64,000 bases of DNA, taken from NCBI GenBank assembly GCA_026398135.1, contig JAPLTN010000010.1, positions 28,137 through 92,136 of the forward strand, written 5' to 3'. The notes beneath the pieces were generated by a model that was given only the letters and a program-made list of their open reading frames with translations, was not told the origin of the DNA and ran no database searches. A program made the translations under genes and the position numbers. The DNA comes from Verrucomicrobiota bacterium. GTDB lineage: Bacteria; Verrucomicrobiota; Verrucomicrobiia; Opitutales; Opitutaceae. This document shows positions 44,154-52,927 of this stretch, in pieces. The first letter of the stretch is position 1, and each line of letters starts with the position of its first letter.

Positions 44154-45658
44154 CCGTAGCCGCTACCATCGAGCACAGTTTGGACGAGCTTTTTTCCGAG
44201 CATGAGATTCTCGCCGTGCATGGACCGATTCATCGGCCCGTTACCGGCCTCGCGATGGACAGTCGCCGGGTGGTAGCGGGCAGCGTTTTTTTCGCGTTGC
44301 CCGGTCTGCGCACGGACGGAGCGATCCATGTGGCGGAAGCGGTAAGCCGCGGGGCGGTGGCCATAGTGTCCACTTCCGCGCCGGCGGCTTCGCCGACCAA
44401 GGTTACGTTTATCCAAGTCGCCGACGCCCGCGCGGCTTTGGCCCTCGCAGCTCGCCGCATCTATCATTACCCGGATCGTGAATTGAAGGTCGTCGGCGTG
44501 ACCGGAACCAATGGCAAAACGACGGTCGCGCACCTGGTTAAGCTCTTTCTGGAAGAGGGCACGAGGGTGGGTTTGCTTGGCACCATCAACTACGATCTGG
44601 GTGCACGCACGGTGCCTTCGTTCCGCACCACGCCCGAGGCTCCGGAGCTTTACGGAATGCTGGCGCAAATGCGCACTGCCGGCTGCCGGGAAGCGGTGAT
44701 GGAGGTGAGTTCGCATGGGATCGACCAGCGCCGGGTACAGGGCCTGGCTTTCACCGCCGCCGTCTTCACTAACCTCACGCAGGATCATCTGGATTATCAT
44801 CCTTCGTTGGAGGCGTATTTTTTGGTAAAGGCGCGGCTTTTCACCGGCGAAGTCGGCGGCGTGCCGGCCGTGAGTGTGATCAATATCGACGATGCCCATG
44901 GCCGCCGCTTGCTGGATCTCGTGCCTGCCGACGTTTCCCGAGTGGTGACCTATGGTGAGTCGGCGCAGGCGCTGGTACGGGCGGAGGGCGTCGAACTCGG
45001 CTTTAAGGAAACCACCTTCAGCTTGGTGTGGCCCGAGGGGCGGGCGCGGGTGCGTTCGCCGCTGCTGGGGCTCTACAACGTGGCCAACGTGCTCGCCGCC
45101 GCCGCGACGGCATACGGGATGGGACGAAACCCGCATGCGTTTCTGGCCCGGCTGGCGCTTTTCCCCGGCGTCCCCGGCCGCATGGAGCGCATCGAAGAAG
45201 GTCAGGCGTTCAACGTGCTGGTGGACTACGCCCATACTGACGACGCCCTGCGCAACGCGCTCGGAATGTTGCGGACCATCACGCCCGGGCGGGTGATTTG
45301 CGTGTTTGGCTGCGGGGGAAACCGTGACCGCGCCAAACGTCCGTTGATGACGCGCGCGGTGGAAGATTGCGCCGACCTAGCTCTTGTGACCGCCGATAAT
45401 CCGCGCGGCGAGTCCGTCGCCGCGATTTTCGATGATATGCGCGCCGGGGTTACCCAGCCGGCGAAGTTCACCTGGATCGAAGATCGCCGTCGCGCGCTCA
45501 GTCTGGCGCTTGATCTGTGCCGCCCTGGCGACTGCTTGCTGGTGGCCGGGAAAGGGCATGAAACGTATCAAGAATTCGCGGATACGATCACTCCTTTCGA
45601 CGACCGTCAGGTCGTGCGGGAACTCATCAACCTCAAGCGCCTGCGACCCACGGGTTGA
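44150..45658 (+). CDS. murE: UDP-MurNAc-L-Ala-D-Glu:meso-diaminopimelate ligase
   Basis: A 502-residue Mur ligase that adds the third amino acid to the peptidoglycan peptide in the cytoplasm. The ATP loop is GVTGTNGKTTVAHL (about 115-128) and NLTQDHLDYH follows. The specificity motif DNPR (416-419) is the form used with meso-diaminopimelate, not Lys. AGKGHETYQ is the C-terminal signature. It overlaps ftsI by four bases. Confidence 0.97.
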   Translation: MTVAATIEHSLDELFSEHEILAVHGPIHRPVTGLAMDSRRVVAGSVFFALPGLRTDGAIHVAEAVSRGAVAIVSTSAPAASPTKVTFIQVADARAALALAARRIYHYPDRELKVVGVTGTNGKTTVAHLVKLFLEEGTRVGLLGTINYDLGARTVPSFRTTPEAPELYGMLAQMRTAGCREAVMEVSSHGIDQRRVQGLAFTAAVFTNLTQDHLDYHPSLEAYFLVKARLFTGEVGGVPAVSVINIDDAHGRRLLDLVPADVSRVVTYGESAQALVRAEGVELGFKETTFSLVWPEGRARVRSPLLGLYNVANVLAAAATAYGMGRNPHAFLARLALFPGVPGRMERIEEGQAFNVLVDYAHTDDALRNALGMLRTITPGRVICVFGCGGNRDRAKRPLMTRAVEDCADLALVTADNPRGESVAAIFDDMRAGVTQPAKFTWIEDRRRALSLALDLCRPGDCLLVAGKGHETYQEFADTITPFDDRQVVRELINLKRLRPTG

Positions 45659-45665
45659 TTTTAAC

Positions 45666-47021
45666 GTGCCGATTTTCACCTCCACCTTTCTCGCTCACGC
45701 CACCGGCGGTCATTGGACCCGCGAGCCGGAGTGTGCCCTGACTGGTTTTGGCATCGACACCCGTTCCTTGCGGGCGGGCGAGGTATTCGTGGCGATCAAG
45801 ACGGCCGCCCGCGACGGTCATGCGTTTCTCGCCACTGCGCTCGCCGCCGGCGCCGGTGCTGCGCTGGTCGCCCAGCCCGACCCCGCTGCGGCTTTGCCCC
45901 AGCTGGTGGTGCCGGATCCCTTGCGGGCGTTTCAAGCCATCGCGGCGGCCCATCGCCAGGCGTTTTCCGGTCCCGTCGTGGGTATCTCCGGCAGCGCCGG
46001 TAAAACCTCGACCAAAGAGTTGCTGGCCTTGCTGCTCTCCGCCGCGCCGGGCGATGTGCTCGCCACCGCCGGCAACCTTAATAACCACCTCGGGGTGCCC
46101 TTGACGCTGACCCGTCTGGATCCGGCGCAGCATCGCTTTGCGGTGGTGGAGGCCGGCATTGGCGGACCGGGCGAGATGAGTCCGCTGGCGCACATGATCG
46201 CCGCAGATATAGGGCTGATCACGCTGATCGGCCCGGCCCACTTGGAGGCGCTGGGTTCGCTGGACGGAGTGGCGCGGGAAAAAGCCTTGCTGCTTTCGGG
46301 AGCGCGTCCGGGGGCGCTAAAATTATTCCCCAGAGCGTGTCTGGATTACGCCGCGTTTCGCGGGTTGACCGGGCCGACCCTCGCGCTGGTGCCGCAGATT
46401 GCGCACAGCGCCGAAGCGACGCGGATCACTTTTGCCCCGGCCGGAGAGAACCACGAGGAAACGTTCACCTGCCGCCGAGTTTCCGACGGCATGGCGAGCA
46501 ACGCCGCGCTCGCTTTGGCGGCAGCGTTGAGTCTGGGCATAACAGCGGATCAGGCGCGGGCGCGCATCGCGGGCTGGCGGCCGGCGGATATGCGCGGGGA
46601 GCTCCGGCGCGATGCGCAGGGGCGCTGGCTTTACGTCGATTGCTACAACGCCAATCCCGCCTCGATGCATGATGGTTTGGCGGTGTTTGCCGCCAGCGCG
46701 CCGCAGGAACTTCCCCGCCTCTATGTGATCGGCGGCATGGAGGAGCTGGGGGCTGAGTCCCCGGCTTATCATCGCGTCTTGGGCCGCGCCTTGGGTGTGA
46801 TTTTACGTCCGGAGGATAGTGCGGTGGTCTTGGCGTCCGAGCCCGCCGCCGCTGCGGTGGTCGAGGGCGCGGCCCATCCGGCGGTCCGTAGCGTGGCGGA
46901 ACTCACGGCCATGCGGGAGGTTTTTGAAGCCTTTGCCGGAGCGGTTTTCATAAAGGGCTCCCGTCGCTACCGGCTGGAATCGCTGCTTCAACCCGCCGAC
47001 GCGCCCGCTCACGCGCATTAA
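45666..47021 (+). CDS. murF: UDP-MurNAc-tripeptide:D-Ala-D-Ala ligase
   Basis: A 451-residue Mur ligase that adds the D-Ala-D-Ala dipeptide. The substrate motif is FGIDTRSLRAGEVFVAI; the ATP loop is GISGSAGKTSTKELL, then NLNNHLGVPLTL, and VDCYNANPASM is typical of MurF. The start is GTG at 45666, eight bases after murE; no ATG fits. The dipeptide substrate comes from Ddl, encoded later in this cluster. Confidence 0.95.
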   Translation: MPIFTSTFLAHATGGHWTREPECALTGFGIDTRSLRAGEVFVAIKTAARDGHAFLATALAAGAGAALVAQPDPAAALPQLVVPDPLRAFQAIAAAHRQAFSGPVVGISGSAGKTSTKELLALLLSAAPGDVLATAGNLNNHLGVPLTLTRLDPAQHRFAVVEAGIGGPGEMSPLAHMIAADIGLITLIGPAHLEALGSLDGVAREKALLLSGARPGALKLFPRACLDYAAFRGLTGPTLALVPQIAHSAEATRITFAPAGENHEETFTCRRVSDGMASNAALALAAALSLGITADQARARIAGWRPADMRGELRRDAQGRWLYVDCYNANPASMHDGLAVFAASAPQELPRLYVIGGMEELGAESPAYHRVLGRALGVILRPEDSAVVLASEPAAAAVVEGAAHPAVRSVAELTAMREVFEAFAGAVFIKGSRRYRLESLLQPADAPAHAH

Positions 47022-47033
47022 CTTTTCGCCAAC

Positions 47034-48161
47034 ATGCTAAGCTTTCTCGCCGATTATGAAAACATCTGGGGCCCGCTCCGACTGCTGCGCTTCCTGACCT
47101 TTCGTGCCCTGCTCGCCGCACTCACCGCGACGGTGATCGGCTTTGTGATCGGACCCTGGCTGATTACCCATCTGCGCCGGCTGAAATTCGGCCAGCACTA
47201 TGACGACTCGCGCACGGGCGAACTCGCCTCCCGCTTCGACAAGAAAAACACCCCCACCATGGGCGGCCTGTTGATTTTCGCCTCGGTCTTTGTGAGTGCC
47301 CTGCTCTGGGCCGAGCCCAATGTCTGGGTGGTCACGGCGCTGTTTGTTTACATGTCGCTCACCGGGGTGGGTTTTCGCGACGACTACCTGAAGGCGCTGC
47401 GGAAAAACAAGGACGGCATCAGCTCCCGCGAGAAGATGTTTTGGCAAACGCTGGTGACCGTGGCGACTCTTGTTATCCTGGTTTTTCATCCGACCAGTTC
47501 GGATAAAATCCGCGAATTGTGGGTGCCGTTTTTGAAGGAGCCTGTGTTTATTTTCGCCGGGTCGCTGGGCCTGATCGCGCTTTTTGTGATGATGTTTTTC
47601 TGGATCGTGGGGTTTTCCAACGCGATCAATCTGACCGATGGCCTGGATGGTCTGGCCATAGGGTGCACGATTACGGTGGCGCTGGTTTACGGCATCATGG
47701 CGTATGCGGCGGGTAATTCAAAAATCGCCGCCTACCTGCTGATCTCGTTCGTTCCGGGCACGGGCGAACTCGCGGTGGTGTGCGCGGCTCTGGTCGGCGC
47801 AGGCATGGCATTCCTTTGGTATAATTCGCATCCGGCGGAGGTGTTCATGGGCGATACCGGTTCGCTGGCCTTGGGCGGGTTGATCGGGGTGATCGCGTTC
47901 ATGGTGCAGCAACCGCTCACCCTGGCGATCGTCGGCGGTGTGTTTGTCGTCGAGGCGCTATCGGTGATCATTCAGGTTTCCTACTTCAAATATACCAAGC
48001 GGCGCAGCCCGACCGGAGAGGGGATCCGGTTTTTCAAAATGGCCCCGATTCATCATCATTTTCAAAAACTCGGCTGGCCGGAGACCAAGGTCGTGCTGCG
48101 GTTCTGGGTGATCTCGCTCATGTGTTCGCTGGCCGGTCTGGCCACGTTAAAAATCCGCTGA
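47034..48161 (+). CDS. mraY: Phospho-N-acetylmuramoyl-pentapeptide transferase
   Basis: A 375-residue membrane protein with about ten helices that makes lipid I by transferring phospho-MurNAc-pentapeptide to undecaprenyl phosphate. KKNTPTMGGLLIF, the active-site VGFRDDYLKALRKNKDG, the NLTDGLDGLA loop, EVFMGDTGSLALGG, and IHHHFQKLGWPETKVVLRFW are all conserved. It starts 12 bases after murF. Confidence 0.97.
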   Translation: MLSFLADYENIWGPLRLLRFLTFRALLAALTATVIGFVIGPWLITHLRRLKFGQHYDDSRTGELASRFDKKNTPTMGGLLIFASVFVSALLWAEPNVWVVTALFVYMSLTGVGFRDDYLKALRKNKDGISSREKMFWQTLVTVATLVILVFHPTSSDKIRELWVPFLKEPVFIFAGSLGLIALFVMMFFWIVGFSNAINLTDGLDGLAIGCTITVALVYGIMAYAAGNSKIAAYLLISFVPGTGELAVVCAALVGAGMAFLWYNSHPAEVFMGDTGSLALGGLIGVIAFMVQQPLTLAIVGGVFVVEALSVIIQVSYFKYTKRRSPTGEGIRFFKMAPIHHHFQKLGWPETKVVLRFWVISLMCSLAGLATLKIR

Positions 48162-48166
48162 TCGCC

Positions 48167-49459
48167 GTGTTTATCCCCGAATTCATACGTCCCTTGCTGA
48201 CGCGCCCGGTCGCCATTTTAGGCGGCGGGGTGAGCGGTCGCGCGCTGGCGAATCTGGTCGGCGCGCTGGGGGCCGAGTCCACGGTGTATGATGCCAGGGG
48301 AGCGGACGGCTCCGAGCCGGTTTTCTCCGCCGTGAGCGCCGAGGCCTGCCGCTTGGTGCTGTTTTCTCCGGGGTTCCCGACCACGCATCCCTGGCTTTCG
48401 CTGGCGCGGACTTGCGGCGCGCTCTGCCTGGGCGAGCTGGACTTCGCCGCGCTCTTTTGGCGCGGGCCTTTGGTTGCGATCACCGGCACCAACGGGAAAA
48501 CGACCACGACCGAGTTTCTCACCCACGCGCTCGCCGCCGCCGGGCGCGACGCCACGGCAACCGGGAATATCGGATACCCCCTGTCGCAGCTGGTGGTGGA
48601 CCGTCGGGGCGGTGGTCCCGAGGCAATCGCCGTGTGTGAAGTGAGTTCTTTTCAGGCCGAGACGCTGCGGCACTTCCGTGCGGACAGTGTGATCTGGACC
48701 AATTTCGCCGAGGATCACCTGGAGCGTCACGCCACCCTGGCGGAGTATTTCCTGGCCAAGTGGCGCTTGTTGGAACGCTGCATCGGCGGGCACGTGCATG
48801 TCGGCACGAGTGTGCGTTTATATGCCGCTGAGTTTGGCCAGTCGCTGCCTGCCGATGCGTGCGTGGCCACGGAAAACGAGCCCGGTGATGTGCTGCTGCA
48901 AGGCACGCTTTTTGCCGATTATCCCCAGCGGGAGAACTTTCTGCTCGTCGCCGCGTGGTGGCGGACCGAGGGCTTGCGCGAGAACGTGCTCTACGCCGCT
49001 GCGCGGACCTTCGCACCGGCGCGACATCGCATGGAGAAAGTTGCCGTGCAGGGCGGCGTGACGTGGTGGAATGATTCGAAGGCGACGAACTTCCACGCCG
49101 CCGAGGCGGCCATCGCACGATTCGCCCAACCGGTGCTCTTGATCGCCGGCGGTAAATCCAAGGGAGGCGATGTGGCGGGATTTGTGCGCCGGATCGCGTC
49201 GCGCGTTCGGCACATGGCGTTGATCGGTGAGACGCGCCACGAGCTGGCCATCGCTTGCACCGAGTTCGGCGTGGCGCACACGGTCTGTTTCAGTCTCGCG
49301 GATGCGGTTCATGCCCTCGCGGCGCTGGCGCAGCCGGGCGATCACCTGCTGCTCAGCCCCGGTTTTGCCAGCCTCGACCAATTCAAGAGCTACGCCGAAC
49401 GCGGCGATCTTTTTGTCCAGCTGATCGGCAACCCTGCACTGACTCCCTTGGTCTCTTGA
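48167..49459 (+). CDS. murD: UDP-MurNAc-L-alanine:D-glutamate ligase
   Basis: A 430-residue Mur ligase that adds D-glutamate. It has an N-terminal nucleotide-binding ILGGGVSGRALA, the ATP loop AITGTNGKTTTTEFL, VCEVSSFQAETL, NFAEDHLERHAT and WWNDSKATN. The start is most likely GTG at 48167, five bases after mraY; a longer frame to 48122 would overlap mraY in a way not needed by homology. Confidence 0.95.
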   Translation: MFIPEFIRPLLTRPVAILGGGVSGRALANLVGALGAESTVYDARGADGSEPVFSAVSAEACRLVLFSPGFPTTHPWLSLARTCGALCLGELDFAALFWRGPLVAITGTNGKTTTTEFLTHALAAAGRDATATGNIGYPLSQLVVDRRGGGPEAIAVCEVSSFQAETLRHFRADSVIWTNFAEDHLERHATLAEYFLAKWRLLERCIGGHVHVGTSVRLYAAEFGQSLPADACVATENEPGDVLLQGTLFADYPQRENFLLVAAWWRTEGLRENVLYAAARTFAPARHRMEKVAVQGGVTWWNDSKATNFHAAEAAIARFAQPVLLIAGGKSKGGDVAGFVRRIASRVRHMALIGETRHELAIACTEFGVAHTVCFSLADAVHALAALAQPGDHLLLSPGFASLDQFKSYAERGDLFVQLIGNPALTPLVS

Positions 49460-49514
49460 GTCGTCGCCTACCGGTTCATTTTTTCATCCCACCAACTTTT
49501 ACCACCTCTCATTT

Positions 49515-50609
49515 ATGAAACTCACCCACGTCTTCGGACTCGTTGTCGCGGTTCACGCCGCCGTCTTCACCGTTATCTTTGCCACTCCCGGTTGCCGCTC
49601 CACCGGCAAACCCAAACCCCGTCCCGAGGAGACCAGTCCGGCCAATGCGGGGGTGACCAACGCACCGGTGGACAACCTGGCCGCCATTCCCGTTGCCGCG
49701 ATGAGCAACGACGCGATCAACGCCGGTCCGGCGGTCTCGGTGCCCACGGTGGCAACCACTGCGTCGGTGGGCGCAGTCGCGCCAGTGACAGGTGAGGCAA
49801 CCATCCACTTCGCCCCCACGCGTCCTTCGGCGGCAGTGGTGGCTCCGGTGGCCGCTCCAGTGGCCTCTTCCGCCACCCACACCGTGGTCAAGGGAGACAG
49901 CCTTTGGACGATTGCGAAAAAGTACGGCATCACCACGGCCGAACTTTCCGCTGCCAACAAGCTCGCCCCCTCCGCGACCTTGCGTCTCGGCCAGCAACTC
50001 GCGGTGCCGGCTCGCGCCGCCGCCACGCCTGCGGTGGCAGGTGCGATGACGGATGCGGCCAACACCTACGCGGTAAAGCCGGGCGACACCTTGGGCGCGA
50101 TCGCGCGCAAGCATGGTACCACCGCCGCCGCCTTGCGAACCGCCAACAACCTCTCGGGCGACAATCTGCGGGTGGGCCAAAAATTGGTCATCCCCGGCAA
50201 CGCGGCGCCGATGACTTCCTCCGCTGCGACACCGTCCGCTCCGTCGCCAGCGGCGACGCCGTCGGTCGCCGCGCCTCGCGCTGGCGGGGCTAGCCACACC
50301 ATCGTGCCGGGCGACACCCTTGGCTCTATCGCTCGCAAATACGGCGTAAAAGCCGGCGAAATCGGAACGCTCAACAACATCACCGATCCGGCCAAACTGC
50401 GCGTCGGTCAGCTGCTCAAGCTCCCTTCCGGTGCCCGTAGCGAGGCGCGTCCGGGCACTACGCCAGCCATTGCGGCACCCGCCGCGCCGGCGGTTCGTGA
50501 TGAACCTGTGTTACCGGTTGCGCCGGTCGGACCGGTTGAAGGTTTCACCCCGGTCACTCCAGTTTCGCCGGTCGAGCCGGGCGCGATTCCGATTATCCGC
50601 ATCGAGTAA
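49515..50609 (+). CDS. Exported LysM protein with three LysM repeats
   Basis: A 364-residue protein. The N-terminus has a hydrophobic segment (about 5-25) followed by a Cys (TPGC) that could be a weak lipobox, so it is exported. Three LysM domains lie at about 121-167 (HTVVKGDSLWTIAKKYGI), 178-224 (YAVKPGDTLGAIARKHGT) and 256-303 (HTIVPGDTLGSIARKYGV), joined by Ala/Pro/Thr-rich linkers. LysM binds GlcNAc-MurNAc glycan. It has no catalytic domain, and sits between murD and ftsW, a position not standard for dcw clusters, so it may act in septal wall binding or in cell shape; that is inference. Confidence 0.88.
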   Translation: MKLTHVFGLVVAVHAAVFTVIFATPGCRSTGKPKPRPEETSPANAGVTNAPVDNLAAIPVAAMSNDAINAGPAVSVPTVATTASVGAVAPVTGEATIHFAPTRPSAAVVAPVAAPVASSATHTVVKGDSLWTIAKKYGITTAELSAANKLAPSATLRLGQQLAVPARAAATPAVAGAMTDAANTYAVKPGDTLGAIARKHGTTAAALRTANNLSGDNLRVGQKLVIPGNAAPMTSSAATPSAPSPAATPSVAAPRAGGASHTIVPGDTLGSIARKYGVKAGEIGTLNNITDPAKLRVGQLLKLPSGARSEARPGTTPAIAAPAAPAVRDEPVLPVAPVGPVEGFTPVTPVSPVEPGAIPIIRIE

Positions 50610-50663
50610 GCGCATCGCGTTTCCCTGATTTTCAACTGCGCGCCACCTCCTTCGTTGAACTCA

Positions 50664-51821
50664 ATGGCCAATCATGAACTTGAACTGCCGCCTGACCGGG
50701 GCGCCACCCCGCCGCGTGTTGTCCTAAACCCGGTTGGGATCATTCTGGTCTGTGTGGCGGCCCTGGCCATGCTGGGTTTGATCGCGGTTTTTAGCGCGAC
50801 GGCCTTCAAGTCCTCGGCGTTTTTCTGGAAGCAGATTCTCGGAATCGGGCTTGCCTTGGGAGCGGGCTTTGTCGTGAGCCGCGTCGATTTGGAATATGCC
50901 CGCCGCCATGTCTGGCTGATAACGGGCGGGATTATTTTGCTCCTCCTGCTGGTCGCGATTCCGGGCATAGGCATCAGCGTCAATGGATCCCGGCGCTGGC
51001 TGGGTATGGGGCCGGTGCGTTTTCAGATTTCCGAGCTGGCCAAGATCGGCCTCGTTTTCGTGCTCGCCCATTATCTGGCGATCAATCAGTCGGCCATGGG
51101 CGACTTTCGGAAGGGTTTTGCCTACCCGCTGGCTATCATCGGCGCGGCGGGTGCGCTGATCATGTTGCAGCCGGATTTCGGCACCGCTGCGCTGGTGGGT
51201 TGCGTGGGTGTGGTGCTGCTCTTTCTCGCCGGAGCCCGCTGGCGTTACATCTTGATCAGCGTGGGCATGGGGGCGGTGTTTTTCGCCACGGCGGTATCGC
51301 TCAACGCGAACCGGATGACCCGCATCACCGCCTTCCTTGATGTGGAAGGAAACAAGCAGGGCGGCACCTATCAGGTTTACCAATCCTTTCTGGCCTTTGC
51401 CGCCGGCGGGGTGGGCGGGACGGGGCTCGGGCAGGGGCGCCAGCAGATTTATTTCCTGCCGGAGGCGCATACCGATTTTATCTTCGCGATCGTAGGCGAG
51501 GAGCTGGGCTTGTTTGCCACTCTGGCCACGGTAACCGCCTTCGGAGTTATTTTCCTGTGCGGCCTGCTGCATCTGCGGCGCGCGCCCAATCTGTTTCAAT
51601 ATCTGTTGGTGGCGGGGGCTCTCTTGATCATGGCACTGCAAGCGATCGTGAATTTTGGCGTGGTGACCGGTCGTTTGCCGACCAAGGGCATGTCGCTGCC
51701 GTTTGTGAGCGCGGGCATGTCGAATCTGGTGCTCATGGGCATAATCGTCGGCCTGCTGGTCAACACCCGCCGGTCTTGGTCGCGTGAACACGTTTTGCCC
51801 GGCAGCCGGGACTTCACCTGA
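50664..51821 (+). CDS. ftsW: Septal peptidoglycan polymerase FtsW
   Basis: A 385-residue SEDS-family glycosyltransferase with about ten membrane helices. It polymerises lipid II at the septum with FtsI. NGSRRWLGMGPVRFQISELAKIG contains the catalytic region, and FAIVGEELGL and GRLPTKGMSLPFVSAGMSNL are the hallmark blocks of SEDS proteins. The ATG at 50664 is used. Its stop codon overlaps the murG start by one base. Confidence 0.96.
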   Translation: MANHELELPPDRGATPPRVVLNPVGIILVCVAALAMLGLIAVFSATAFKSSAFFWKQILGIGLALGAGFVVSRVDLEYARRHVWLITGGIILLLLLVAIPGIGISVNGSRRWLGMGPVRFQISELAKIGLVFVLAHYLAINQSAMGDFRKGFAYPLAIIGAAGALIMLQPDFGTAALVGCVGVVLLFLAGARWRYILISVGMGAVFFATAVSLNANRMTRITAFLDVEGNKQGGTYQVYQSFLAFAAGGVGGTGLGQGRQQIYFLPEAHTDFIFAIVGEELGLFATLATVTAFGVIFLCGLLHLRRAPNLFQYLLVAGALLIMALQAIVNFGVVTGRLPTKGMSLPFVSAGMSNLVLMGIIVGLLVNTRRSWSREHVLPGSRDFT

Positions 51822-52927
51822 TGACCGGCACGCCACGCACCTTTCTGCTCTCCTGCGGAGGCACCGGAGGACATTTGTCTCCGGGCATTGCGCTGGCCGA
51901 GGGCCTGGCCGCACGCGGGCACCGTGCGGTGTTGTTGATCAGTCAGAAAAAAGTGGATGCCCGGCTGGCCCGGAAATACCCGGCGCTGCGTTTTGAGCCG
52001 ATTCCGGGGTCTCCGTTTGGGGCGCATCCCGGCGTACTCGGACGCTTCCTCGTTTCCCAGACCCAGGGCTTCGTGGCCGGATTAAAATTGGTGAGTTCGC
52101 TCCGGCCGGCGGCCATTGTCGGGTTTGGCGGGTTTACCACTGCCAGCATCATTTTGGCGGGTTCGCTGCACGGGGTGCCGGTTGCGCTGCACGAGGCGAA
52201 CCGGGTGCCGGGCAAAGCGGTGCGGCATCTGGCGCGGTTTGCGCGGCGGGTGTATTTGCCTGCGGGAATAAACTTGCCCGGGGTTGCAGCGAAAAAAATC
52301 CGCGCGGCGGGTTTGCCGGTTCGAGCCGAGATCGCGCGTTTGCCCAAGGCGGAGGCGGCGGCGCGGCTGGGGCTCGATCCCGGAAAAAAGACCCTGGTCG
52401 TTTTCGGCGGCAGCCAAGGGGCCACGCCGCTCAATGCCTGGGCGCGGGCTGCGGTGGGCGAACTCGCCGCGCAGGGCGTGCAGCTGGCCTGCGTGACTGG
52501 TATGGGAAAAGGCGCGGCGGAGTTTACCGAGCAGGCGACGTCGAGCGGGCGGCGGGTGCGTTCGGCCTGGATTCCCTTTTGCGACGATGTGGCGGCGCTG
52601 CTTTCGGCGGCCGATGTGGTGGTGGCGCGCGCGGGTGCGGGCAGTCTGGCCGAGTTTGCCCGCATCGGTTCACCGGCGTTTTTGATTCCTTATCCGCAGG
52701 CGGCGGATGACCACCAGCGCGCCAACGCGAGCTGGTTCGCCGCCCAGGGCGGCGGGGCGGTGGTTGATCAGAATAAGCTGGGCGGTTTGACCGCGCAGGT
52801 CTTGGAGTTGTTGTCCAACGAGGCCCAGCTCGTCGCTTACCGCCACGCGTTGACCCGCCTCGCGGCGGAACCCGCGCTGGAGTTTATTCTCGATGATTTG
52901 GACGCGTTGATCGCGCCTCAGGCATGA
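51821..52927 (+). CDS. murG: UDP-GlcNAc:lipid I N-acetylglucosaminyltransferase MurG
   Basis: A 368-residue GT-B glycosyltransferase (family GT28) that adds GlcNAc to lipid I to give lipid II on the cytoplasmic face. SCGGTGGHLSPGIALAEGL is the lipid I loop, VGFGGFTTASIILAG and LHEANRVPGKAVR follow, and VVFGGSQGATPLN and ARAGAGSLAEFARIGSPAFLIPYPQAADDHQ make the UDP-GlcNAc site. It overlaps ftsW by one base and the next gene by four. Confidence 0.96.
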   Translation: MTGTPRTFLLSCGGTGGHLSPGIALAEGLAARGHRAVLLISQKKVDARLARKYPALRFEPIPGSPFGAHPGVLGRFLVSQTQGFVAGLKLVSSLRPAAIVGFGGFTTASIILAGSLHGVPVALHEANRVPGKAVRHLARFARRVYLPAGINLPGVAAKKIRAAGLPVRAEIARLPKAEAAARLGLDPGKKTLVVFGGSQGATPLNAWARAAVGELAAQGVQLACVTGMGKGAAEFTEQATSSGRRVRSAWIPFCDDVAALLSAADVVVARAGAGSLAEFARIGSPAFLIPYPQAADDHQRANASWFAAQGGGAVVDQNKLGGLTAQVLELLSNEAQLVAYRHALTRLAAEPALEFILDDLDALIAPQA

